8,381 nt of DNA from Candidatus Latescibacterota bacterium (GTDB lineage: Bacteria; Latescibacterota; 4484-107; B68-G9), in assembly GCA_012961755.1 (NCBI GenBank), contig DTYS01000288.1, forward strand, positions 1 to 8,381, written 5' to 3'. Below, piece after piece: positions 1-5,914 of this stretch. A program made the translations under genes and the position numbers. The stretch's first letter is position 1. Each line of letters opens with the position of its first letter. The notes beneath the pieces were generated by a model that saw nothing but the letters and a program-made list of their open reading frames with translations, had not been told where the DNA came from and did no database searches.

Positions 1-14
1 CCTGGAGGTGAGAG

Positions 15-770
15 ATGGAGTTCTTAGACTGCAACGTGAGGTATGGGATCCCGTCCCAGCGCACACCCTTAAGGCCTGTACCTACGGTGGAGGACCTGAG
101 GAGGAAGATGAAGAGAGCCGGCGTCTCGGGTGCCGTCGTGAGGAGGGAGGAGGTTTACTGGGAAGGGGTGAACTTCGGCAACGAGCTCGTGGCGAGGGAC
201 ATAGCCCCTTACGAAGAACTTTTCGGGCTCTGGGCCGTGCTCCCCGTGCACACCCACGAGGTCCCTCCTCCCGATGAAATGCTCAGGAAGATGAAGGGGA
301 GGAGGATCGTCGGATGGCTACTCTGCCCCGAGCTCCACAGGTACGAGTTCGGGGAGTTCGCCCTGGGCGAGTGGTTCAGAGCTGCAGAGGAGCACATGGT
401 CCCTATGTTCTTGGGGCAGGAGGGCGGGGTTTCGCTCGGAAGGCTCGCGGACGTGTTGGAGAGGCACCCCAAGCTCAGGGTCGTCTGGCTCGGCCAGGGG
501 GTGTGGCCCGACGACAGGCTAATAAGGCCGATGCTGAGGGAGTTCGAGGCGTTCTACTTGGACCTCTCACGCTACATGGCGGACGGGGGACTCGAGGAGC
601 TAGTCGAAGAGTACGGCCCCGAGAGGCTTCTCTACGGCAGTGGGTTCTACGATATGTACTTCGGGGGCGGGATGCTCATGGTGCGCCGCTCCGAGATATC
701 CGAGGACGCTAAGGTGCTCATAGCCGGAGGGAACCTCAAGAGGCTCATAGGAGAGGTAGAATATGATTAA
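15..770 (+). CDS. Degenerate amidohydrolase-fold (PF04909-like) protein lacking metal ligands
   Basis: This 251-residue protein resembles the TIM-barrel amidohydrolase-2 family in length and layout and in its relation to the next gene. The start motif FLDCNVRYG (residues 3-11) sits where the family has D-x-H-x-H, so the two metal-binding histidines are Asn7 and Arg9. The later ligand positions also look lost: MFLGQEG (131-137) replaces a strand ending in His, WLGQGVW (158-164) replaces the AGH motif, and LLYGSGF (205-211) replaces FGTD. That loss is seen directly; a non-catalytic or metal-independent role is inferred. The start ATG follows GGAGGTG at 4-10 with a 4-nt spacer. A TGA at 9-11 could be the stop of an upstream gene, but too little is visible. 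The last 8 nt overlap the next amidohydrolase, so the two are probably co-translated. No substrate can be assigned. Confidence 0.75.
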   Translation: MEFLDCNVRYGIPSQRTPLRPVPTVEDLRRKMKRAGVSGAVVRREEVYWEGVNFGNELVARDIAPYEELFGLWAVLPVHTHEVPPPDEMLRKMKGRRIVGWLLCPELHRYEFGEFALGEWFRAAEEHMVPMFLGQEGGVSLGRLADVLERHPKLRVVWLGQGVWPDDRLIRPMLREFEAFYLDLSRYMADGGLEELVEEYGPERLLYGSGFYDMYFGGGMLMVRRSEISEDAKVLIAGGNLKRLIGEVEYD

Positions 771-1608
771 TCCGGACTCCGAGCTTGCGGTAAGGTTCTG
801 GGAGGGGAGGAAGTTCCTCGACTGTCCCGTGATAGACTTCCACGCACACATGGGGGAGTGGAGGGGCATATACCTCCCAAGATGCTCTCAGGAGGGGATG
901 TTGAGGACCATGGACCGGGCCGGCGTGAGGCTCCTCCTCTTCTGTGGACATGAGGACCTCTTCGCACCGGGTACCAGGAACTCCTTTAACATAGAGAGGG
1001 TCCACAGGAATCCCGACAGGTTCAGGGCGTACTTCGCCGTAAACCCCAACTACTCCGACCCGGAGGAGGACCTTAAGCTCTTCCAGGAGAACAGGGAAGT
1101 TTTCGCAGGCTTCAAGACTCTACCGGACTACTTTGGGTATCCCCTTACGCACGAAAGGTACAGGCCGTATTGGGAGTTCGCAGATTCGGAGGGGCTCCTC
1201 GTGCTCTGTCACACCTGGGGAGGAAGCGACAGGGACGGTCCGGAGGAGGCCGAGAAGTTCCTAAGGAAGTATCCGGGGGTGACCTTCATAGCCGGCCACT
1301 CCTTCCACGGCGAGTGGGAGAGGGCGGCCGAGATGGCGAAGGACTATCCTCAGCTCTACCTAGACCTCTGCGCCGTCATGGACGACAGGGGCGTCCTGGA
1401 GCTTTTCGTGGAGAGGGCTGGGTCGGAGAAGGTCCTCTTCGGGACCGACCTCCCCTGGTTCGACCCACACTACTACATAGGGGCTATACTATCCGCCGAT
1501 ATCTCGGACGAGGAACGCAGGGACATATTTTACCGTAACGGTGCTAAGATACTCAGTAAGTTCGACTGGTTCGGCCGGATCAGGAAGGAAGGGTGGTGGC
1601 CTTCGTAG
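763..1608 (+). CDS. Metal-dependent amidohydrolase (amidohydrolase-2 family, PF04909-like)
   Basis: This 281-residue TIM-barrel hydrolase or decarboxylase keeps the complete family metal site. It has the VIDFHAHMG motif with His27 and His29, FKTL with Lys118, LVLCHTWGG with His150, IAGHSFHG with His179, and LFGTDLPWFD with Asp229. YRNGAKIL near 257-264 is the usual C-terminal motif (family: N-A-x-x-L/I). The family includes hydrolases of C-N and C-O bonds and non-oxidative decarboxylases such as the ACMSD type. It is usually cytosolic with one divalent metal. The sequence does not reveal the substrate. The ATG at 763 lies inside the end of the preceding degenerate paralogue in another frame and is preceded by AGGAGAGG, which suggests translational coupling. 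The gene ends 28 nt before the convergent mltG. I am confident of the fold and metal site, and not of the reaction. Confidence 0.85.
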   Translation: MINPDSELAVRFWEGRKFLDCPVIDFHAHMGEWRGIYLPRCSQEGMLRTMDRAGVRLLLFCGHEDLFAPGTRNSFNIERVHRNPDRFRAYFAVNPNYSDPEEDLKLFQENREVFAGFKTLPDYFGYPLTHERYRPYWEFADSEGLLVLCHTWGGSDRDGPEEAEKFLRKYPGVTFIAGHSFHGEWERAAEMAKDYPQLYLDLCAVMDDRGVLELFVERAGSEKVLFGTDLPWFDPHYYIGAILSADISDEERRDIFYRNGAKILSKFDWFGRIRKEGWWPS

Positions 1609-1614
1609 GGCCAC
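1596..1614 (+). terminator. Short hairpin spanning the amidohydrolase stop codon
   Basis: A perfect 6-bp inverted repeat, GTGGCC (1596-1601) and GGCCAC (1609-1614), encloses the 7-nt loop TTCGTAG, whose last three bases are the stop codon. It lies at the junction between the plus-strand amidohydrolase and convergent mltG, a place where transcription should end. No T-run follows on either strand (ATATTA on plus), so it is not a classical intrinsic terminator. It may stabilise a 3' end or be chance in GC-rich sequence. Confidence 0.25.
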
Positions 1615-1636
1615 ATATTACAGGCGATGTCGTGGG

Positions 1637-2749
1637 TTACCTCTGAAAGGTTCCAGAGGTCATCCTCCTCACCATCCTCTTGGCCCTGAGATGTTCCCGG
1701 TAGGATCTGGAGAAGATGTGGGTCCCGTCCCCCTTCGAGACGAAGTACAGGTAATTCTCCTCCGCCGGATGCAGTACCGCCAGTATGCTTGCCTTTCCAG
1801 GGTTACATATGGGACCGGGAGGAAGGCCGCTATGAAGGTAGGTGTTGTAAGGGGAGGGGAAATGGAGATCCCGCTCGTTCAGATGTGCCTTATGCCTGCC
1901 CATAGCGTAGAGGACCGTAGCGCAGGATTGGAGAGGGTAGCCGAGCCTGAGCCTCCTAAGGAAGACCGAGGCTATTATGGGCCTTTCGTAGTTTACCATA
2001 GCCTCCTTCTCCACGATGGAGGCCAATATCACCACCTGATGCGGGGTTATACCCAAATCCTCGGCCCCCCTCCAGACGGTGTCGGGGATTGCCCTGTGAA
2101 AGCTTTCTACCATAGCCCTGAGCACAGCCTCGGGGGAGGAGCGCCAGGGGAACCTGTAGGTGTCCGGGAAGAGGTATCCTTCCAACGTGGGGGCTGGGAC
2201 CCCTAAGGAGCGGGCGAAGGACGAATCAGTGGCCAACGAGACCAAAGCCGCAGAATCCGTCCTGACCTTACGCTGGAGTATCCCAGCTATCTGTCTTAAG
2301 GTGAGGCCTTCGGGTATGGTTACCCTGACGGTGTACGGCTTGCCCATGCAAAGCTCTTCGAAGATCCGGTGCGTGGGCCACCTTCCGTCCACCTCATATG
2401 CTCCGGCCTTGATCTCGTTCCTGGAAAGCCGGGAAAGTATCAGGAAGAACCTCCGACTCCGGATCAGGCCCCTCTCGCCCAGAACTTCCGCCACCTGCGA
2501 GGCCGTGGCCCCCCTCGGGACCTCTACGAGGACGGGGCCCCTTCCCGTGGGCCGGTCCTGTCGGACGCACCAGAGGGCCGCACCTAGCACCAGGGCGACC
2601 GAGGCTAAGAGGGCCGAGCGGGGCCTGAAGAAGGACCTTAAGATGCGCAGGGGAAGGTAGAGCAGAAGGGCCACACCCATGAGGAGGACCGATGTCAGGA
2701 CCAAGATCAGTGCGAGGACGAAGTTCAGGAACCTCTCACCTCGTCCCAT
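1637..2749 (-). CDS. mltG: Endolytic murein transglycosylase MltG (YceG-like)
   Basis: MltG cleaves nascent peptidoglycan glycan strands at the outer face of the cytoplasmic membrane and helps set strand length. This 370-residue protein shows the family order: a membrane N-terminus, a LysM-like segment around 73-140 (VEVPRGATASQVAEVL, later VTIPEGLTLRQIAGIL), then the YceG catalytic domain. Clear motifs are EGYLFPDTYRF (190-200), ILASIVEKEA (241-250) with catalytic Glu247 by analogy to the E. coli enzyme, PLQSCATVLYA (272-282), and SPYNTYLHSGLPPGPICNPG (299-318). FVSKGDGTHIFSRSYREH (336-353) closes the domain. The N-terminus is odd, with two hydrophobic stretches (about 8-36 and 45-61) where one is usual. 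The ATG follows GGAGAGGAGG with a 4-nt spacer, so this start is well supported. It overlaps the end of ruvX by 14 nt, and the two likely share a transcript. Confidence 0.95.
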   Translation of the reverse strand: MGRGERFLNFVLALILVLTSVLLMGVALLLYLPLRILRSFFRPRSALLASVALVLGAALWCVRQDRPTGRGPVLVEVPRGATASQVAEVLGERGLIRSRRFFLILSRLSRNEIKAGAYEVDGRWPTHRIFEELCMGKPYTVRVTIPEGLTLRQIAGILQRKVRTDSAALVSLATDSSFARSLGVPAPTLEGYLFPDTYRFPWRSSPEAVLRAMVESFHRAIPDTVWRGAEDLGITPHQVVILASIVEKEAMVNYERPIIASVFLRRLRLGYPLQSCATVLYAMGRHKAHLNERDLHFPSPYNTYLHSGLPPGPICNPGKASILAVLHPAEENYLYFVSKGDGTHIFSRSYREHLRAKRMVRRMTSGTFQR

Positions 2750-3164
2750 GTTTCCTCCTCTCCTCCAGGTACCTCTGTAACAGCAATGTGGCGCTGAGCC
2801 TGTCCAGGTCCTTCTTCCGGCCCTTGAGCTTCCTCCCCATCTGGTGCAGGACCCTCATGGCCTCTTGGCTGGTGAACCTCTCGTCCCTAAAAACGACCCT
2901 GACGCCGGCCCATGCCGAAAGCTCCTCCCCGAAGGACCTCACCTCCTCGGCCTCAGGTCCCTCGCTCCCGTCGGTCCTAAGTGGGAGTCCTATGAGGACC
3001 TCCCCTGCCCTGAGCTCCCGGACGAGCTTGCAGAGCTCCTCCAGGGCCTCCTTCCGGGAGGAGACCTCAAGGGTGTCGATCCCCTGCGCGGTGACACCGA
3101 GAGGATCGCTCACGGCGAGTCCCATCCTCCTCCTTCCATAATCTACGGCCAATATGCGCTGCAT
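2736..3164 (-). CDS. ruvX: Holliday junction resolvase-like nuclease RuvX/YqgF
   Basis: This 142-residue RNase H-fold protein belongs to the YqgF/RuvX family (usual length about 140), which has been linked to Holliday-junction resolution and to 16S rRNA 5'-end processing. The motifs are complete: ILAVDYGRRRMGLAVSDP (4-21) with Asp8, VLIGLPLRTDGSEGP (56-70), FRDERFTSQEA (92-102) with Glu95, and KDLDRLSATLLLQRYLE (118-134) with Asp121. Asp8, Glu95 and Asp121 form the expected acidic set. The start ATG (3162-3164) has only weak ribosome-binding sequence upstream on the minus strand. It also overlaps the divergent methyltransferase ORF by 11 nt if that gene starts at 3154. The 3' end overlaps mltG by 14 nt, and in many bacteria ruvX and mltG are also adjacent. 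No promoter is apparent in the few bases upstream, so it may lie inside the methyltransferase gene, or transcription may come from the cluster farther right. Confidence 0.93.
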   Translation of the reverse strand: MQRILAVDYGRRRMGLAVSDPLGVTAQGIDTLEVSSRKEALEELCKLVRELRAGEVLIGLPLRTDGSEGPEAEEVRSFGEELSAWAGVRVVFRDERFTSQEAMRVLHQMGRKLKGRKKDLDRLSATLLLQRYLEERRKHGTR

Positions 3165-3819
3165 AGGATACCTAAGGAGGAAGTTCGAGGTCGTGGAAAG
3201 GACCTTCTCCCTCGGAGGTAGGTCCCTCCGCCTCCTTTGCGTGAAGGACGCCGACTCCCTCCTGGACAGGGAGGAGTACGTAAGGGAGGAGAGGCTTCCC
3301 TACTGGGCCGAGGTCTGGGCCTCCGGCCTCGCCCTGGCGGAGTACATATTCCGGAACCTCTCCATCCCGAAGGGAACGGTCCTGGACCTCGGATGTGGAC
3401 TGGGAACTGCGGGGATAGCAGCGGCCCTGTCCGGCCATAGGGTCCTGGCATGCGACCACGACCCGGACGCCCTCGCCTTCGCCAGGTGCAACGCGTACCT
3501 CAACAGGGTCGCGTCCCGGATGAAGTTCAGGCTCCTGAACTGGCACAGGCCGCACCTCCGCGGAAGGTTCTCCTACATCTTAGGGTCCGACATACTCTAC
3601 GACAGGGACGACATAGGACCTCTCATAAAGTTCTTCCTGAGGTACGCAGGGGGCGAGCTCATCTTAGCCACCCCAGAAAGGGGGGTCGAAAGGAGGGCCT
3701 GGGAGGAGCTGGCAAGGCTCGGATTCGAGCTTAGGTTCCACGACCTCGTGTCCGTACACGACGGTGGTAAGGTCCACATAAGGAGGTGGCTTAAGCCCCG
3801 AAAAGTTCCTCGCTGTTAG
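3154..3819 (+). CDS. Class I SAM-dependent methyltransferase, protein-lysine (DxxY, METTL-like) type
   Basis: This 221-residue Rossmann-fold methyltransferase has an N-terminal family signature LPYWAEVWASGLALAEY (48-64). SAM motif I is VLDLGCGLGTAGIAA (76-90), followed by the acidic loop ACDHDPDAL (99-107) and the post-strand-4 motif ILGSDILYD (142-150). The Asp146-x-x-Tyr149 element plus PYWAEVW match the group that includes ETF-beta lysine methyltransferase, the METTL21 family and bacterial relatives. Protein-lysine methylation is therefore the best guess; the target is unknown. Nicotinamide or other small-molecule methylation remains possible. The ATG at 3154 lacks a Shine-Dalgarno and lies inside the head-to-head overlap with ruvX. 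A GTG at 3193, 12 nt after AAGGAGG (3174-3180), is an alternative that would drop 13 residues, although RRKFEVVE upstream of it looks family-like. The 3' end overlaps the convergent UxaA gene by 29 nt. Confidence 0.85.
   Translation: MRCIGYLRRKFEVVERTFSLGGRSLRLLCVKDADSLLDREEYVREERLPYWAEVWASGLALAEYIFRNLSIPKGTVLDLGCGLGTAGIAAALSGHRVLACDHDPDALAFARCNAYLNRVASRMKFRLLNWHRPHLRGRFSYILGSDILYDRDDIGPLIKFFLRYAGGELILATPERGVERRAWEELARLGFELRFHDLVSVHDGGKVHIRRWLKPRKVPRC
3174..3180 (+). promoter_or_regulatory. Shine-Dalgarno that could place the methyltransferase start at GTG 3193
   Basis: AAGGAGG is a near-perfect ribosome-binding sequence and is the only good one near the 5' end of the methyltransferase. The next in-frame start codon is GTG at 3193, 12 nt further on, somewhat longer than the usual spacing. 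If used, it would remove the overlap with ruvX. The same bases also encode Leu-Arg-Arg in the longer ORF, and AGG is the favoured Arg codon here, so the match may be coincidental. Confidence 0.35.
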
Positions 3820-4996
3820 CACCGTACAGCACCCTCTTCTCCGCGAAGCTCATGTAAGCTACAGCGAACTCCTGGTACGGCCAGTCTTCGGACTTGGTCC
3901 TCCTTCCGGACACCACCCTCAGGACCTCCCAGAATATCCTTTCCCCGACCTCCCTTATGCTCTCCTTCCCGTCTACTACGGTCCCCGCGTTTATGTCTAT
4001 GTCCTCCGAGAGCCTGAGGAATGTCGGGGTGTTAGAACACACCTTCACCACGGGGGCTATCGGGCATCCGGTGGGCGTGCCCCTCCCGGTCGTGAACACT
4101 ACGACCTGCGCCCCACCTGCTACCATCCCTGTTATGGAGGCGACGTCGTACCCCGGGGTGTCCATGACCACGACCCCACCCCTACCGGACGGTCTCCTGC
4201 CGTACTCTACCACCTCTATTATCCGGGAGCTTCCCGCCTTGTAGGCGCACCCCAAGGACTTCTCCTCTATCGTCGTGAGCCCCCCCTCCACGTTGCCGGG
4301 GGCGAGGTAGAGCCCGTCGGCACCTGGAGAGGAAAGGGCCAGCTCCCTTTCGGCCCTCTTCACGACCTCGATGAGCGCCTCCCTCACATCCGGGGAGGCG
4401 GCCCTACCCGCCAATACGTGTTCCGCCCCCACAAGTTCTGAAGTCTCGGAGAGGATCACGGTTCCTCCTTCGGCTACCAGCATGTCCGAGAACTCCCCTA
4501 CGGCCGGGTTTGCCGATATCCCTGAGTAGGCGTCCGAGCCTCCGCACTCCAGGGCCACCATAAGCTCCGATAGGGGAACGTCCTCACGGAGGTCGTCCTT
4601 CGCCTCGTACAGGAACCTACGGGCATGTTCGAGTGCCCTGTCCAAGGCCTCCCTCACCCCCCCCTCCTTCTGTATCTCCACGACCTCTATTGGCTTCCCG
4701 GAGGCCCTTATTTCCTCGTACACCTCCTGAACGGGTGTGGTCTCACACCCCAGGCTCACCAGGACCACGGCCCTCACGTTGGGATGTGCTCCGAACCCCA
4801 CGAGGACCTCACGGAACCGGCACAGTTCTTCTACATCGAAGGTGCATCCGTAGGGATGGGGTACGGCCACGACCTCAGGAAGGGCGGACTTTAGGACGTG
4901 GACGACCTTGTTAGCGCAGGAGACCGTCGGGAGGACGAGCACATGGTTCCTGACCCCGAACCTTCCGTCAGGCCTCCGGTAACCTTTGAACTTCAT
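3791..4996 (-). CDS. UxaA-family hydro-lyase, large subunit (altronate dehydratase / sulfolactate sulfo-lyase type)
   Basis: This 401-residue protein is the catalytic large domain of the UxaA/GarD/SuyB family, metal-dependent enzymes that eliminate water from sugar acids (altronate, galactarate) or sulfite from sulfolactate. It opens with the diagnostic YRRPDGRFGVRNHVLVLPT (6-24). Conserved motifs follow: HPYGCTF (47-53), VSLGCETTP (80-88), ALECGGSDAYSGISANPAVG (148-167), NVEGGLTTIEEKSLG (235-249), and GRGTPTGCPIAPVVKVCSN (304-322). Cys27, Cys51, Cys84 and Cys151 are candidate metal or active-site residues. The ATG lies 29 nt inside the end of the SAF-domain subunit gene and follows a purine-rich GAGGGGGAGGG. 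The two-subunit arrangement (full-length UxaA is a single fused chain) fits SuyAB and many split UxaA systems, so the substrate is open. No uronate, sulfonate or transport genes are nearby to decide. The last codons overlap the convergent methyltransferase. Confidence 0.88.
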   Translation of the reverse strand: MKFKGYRRPDGRFGVRNHVLVLPTVSCANKVVHVLKSALPEVVAVPHPYGCTFDVEELCRFREVLVGFGAHPNVRAVVLVSLGCETTPVQEVYEEIRASGKPIEVVEIQKEGGVREALDRALEHARRFLYEAKDDLREDVPLSELMVALECGGSDAYSGISANPAVGEFSDMLVAEGGTVILSETSELVGAEHVLAGRAASPDVREALIEVVKRAERELALSSPGADGLYLAPGNVEGGLTTIEEKSLGCAYKAGSSRIIEVVEYGRRPSGRGGVVVMDTPGYDVASITGMVAGGAQVVVFTTGRGTPTGCPIAPVVKVCSNTPTFLRLSEDIDINAGTVVDGKESIREVGERIFWEVLRVVSGRRTKSEDWPYQEFAVAYMSFAEKRVLYGANSEELFGA

Positions 4997-5258
4997 CCCT
5001 CCCCCTCGAGCCCTTCAGATTGTGGGTGTGGACCCATTCCCCTGTGGATATGTCCCGTGTGGCCTTGCCTATGGGCGAGCCGTACTTGACGACCTCGGAA
5101 CCTCGGGGGATGTACGATAGAGCGAGCTTGTGTCCGGGGGGAACCGCCTGCTTCGCCCTTATTTTAAGCCCGGAAACCTCGACCTCCTCCCCCTCACCTA
5201 CGGGCTCCAGGGCCACGGCCACGTTGTCCGATGGGTTTATCCTCAGGACCTTCGGCAT
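4968..5258 (-). CDS. UxaA-family hydro-lyase, small SAF-domain subunit
   Basis: This 96-residue SAF-domain protein corresponds to the N-terminal domain of altronate dehydratase, or to SuyA of sulfolactate sulfo-lyase. It shows AVPPGHKLALSYI (38-50) with His43-Lys44, VVKYGSPIGKA (56-66), and the terminal ISTGEWVHTHN (70-80), with His77 and His79 where the family has VHxHN. The domain is thought to help form the active site with the large subunit, encoded immediately downstream with a 29-nt overlap. The ATG at 5256-5258 follows AAGGAG with a 6-nt spacer inside the end of tsaB, and the genes overlap by 16 nt. About 16 residues beyond the HTHN motif make a charged tail encoded within the overlap. 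Assignment to the family is firm; the substrate is not known. Confidence 0.88.
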   Translation of the reverse strand: MPKVLRINPSDNVAVALEPVGEGEEVEVSGLKIRAKQAVPPGHKLALSYIPRGSEVVKYGSPIGKATRDISTGEWVHTHNLKGSRGRDEVQRLPEA

Positions 5259-5914
5259 ATGGGACTCCTTATGTATATGGGCTCCAAGGAGGACAAGCCC
5301 GAGACCTTTCCCTCGGCCAAGGCCATACTTCCGAGTGCGGCCACGGAGGAAGCTGCCGGCCGGGAAAGCTCCGGGGGAGCGAAGGCGGCCCCATCTTTGA
5401 ACTCCTCTATCCTCCTCCTGAACTTGCCCACCGCGTCCCCCGTGAACACGACGGGGAGGTCTAAGGAGGAAAGGAGCTCGTCCAAGCTCAGAGCCCTCGG
5501 AGGGCTCAGCTCCTTCAAGCTTCCCCCCTCGAATTTATATAGGGCCGAGTAGATCTGGTCCCTCCTTGCGTCCAATAGGGGACATATAGGAAGCTGGGAG
5601 AGCGCAAGCCTCGAGGCCATGGCCTTTAAGGTGGGAACCGCAACCAAGGGAAGCCCGCAGGCGAAGCAGAGCCCTTTGGCAGTAGAGGCACCGACCCTAA
5701 GGCCCGTGAAGGAGCCCGGACCGATGGAGACCGCCACGCCGTCGAGCTCCCCGAGCTTCACGCCCGCACGCTTCAGCATCCAGTCTATCATGGGCACGAG
5801 CTCCTCGGTGAGCTTCCTCTGTAGGGGGAGGAGGACCTCGGCCAGGACCTGCCCGTCCTCGACCAAGGCTACGCTCGCAAGTTCCGTCGCCGTCTCTATG
5901 CCTAGCACCCTCAT
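5243..5914 (-). CDS. tsaB: tRNA threonylcarbamoyladenosine biosynthesis protein TsaB
   Basis: TsaB is the non-catalytic ASKHA-fold partner of TsaD (with TsaE) in making N6-threonylcarbamoyladenosine at position 37 of ANN-decoding tRNAs. The 223-residue length is normal. Motifs are MRVLGIETATELASVAL (1-17), VSIGPGSFTGLRVGASTAKG (62-81), the substrate-like LLDARRDQIYSALY (113-126), the FTGDAV turn (157-162), and the C-terminal LEPIYIRSP (210-218). These separate it from TsaD, which carries extra metal-binding histidines. The ATG overlaps the aroB stop as ATGA (4 nt) and has GAGGGAG upstream, indicating termination-reinitiation coupling. Its end overlaps the SAF-domain gene. tsaD, tsaC and tsaE are not in the window. 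As an essential housekeeping gene inside a mixed cluster, it implies steady expression of the neighbours. Confidence 0.94.
   Translation of the reverse strand: MRVLGIETATELASVALVEDGQVLAEVLLPLQRKLTEELVPMIDWMLKRAGVKLGELDGVAVSIGPGSFTGLRVGASTAKGLCFACGLPLVAVPTLKAMASRLALSQLPICPLLDARRDQIYSALYKFEGGSLKELSPPRALSLDELLSSLDLPVVFTGDAVGKFRRRIEEFKDGAAFAPPELSRPAASSVAALGSMALAEGKVSGLSSLEPIYIRSPICRRS

Noticed and set aside
1..11. Possible C-terminal end of an upstream plus-strand gene (TGA at 9-11)
   Set aside because: Only about two codons would be visible, so no gene can be supported.
8..277. An alternative frame beginning with ATG/GTG-like codons at the left edge
   Set aside because: It is out of frame with the amidohydrolase-like gene at 15-770, has an Arg/Gly/Glu-rich translation, and no family features.
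1541..2206. A 221-codon plus-strand open frame opposite mltG
   Set aside because: It is antisense to the well-supported MltG catalytic domain, its translation is low-complexity Gly/Pro/Arg-rich with no domain, and GC-rich, AGG-rich genes readily give such shadows.
3137..3142. CATAAT as a possible -10 box for the methyltransferase
   Set aside because: No -35 match lies at the right distance, and the bases encode the conserved DYG motif of RuvX on the other strand, so the match is probably coding constraint.
5130..5552. A plus-strand open frame opposite tsaB and the SAF-domain gene
   Set aside because: It covers two genes with clear family motifs on the minus strand and its own translation has no recognisable motif.
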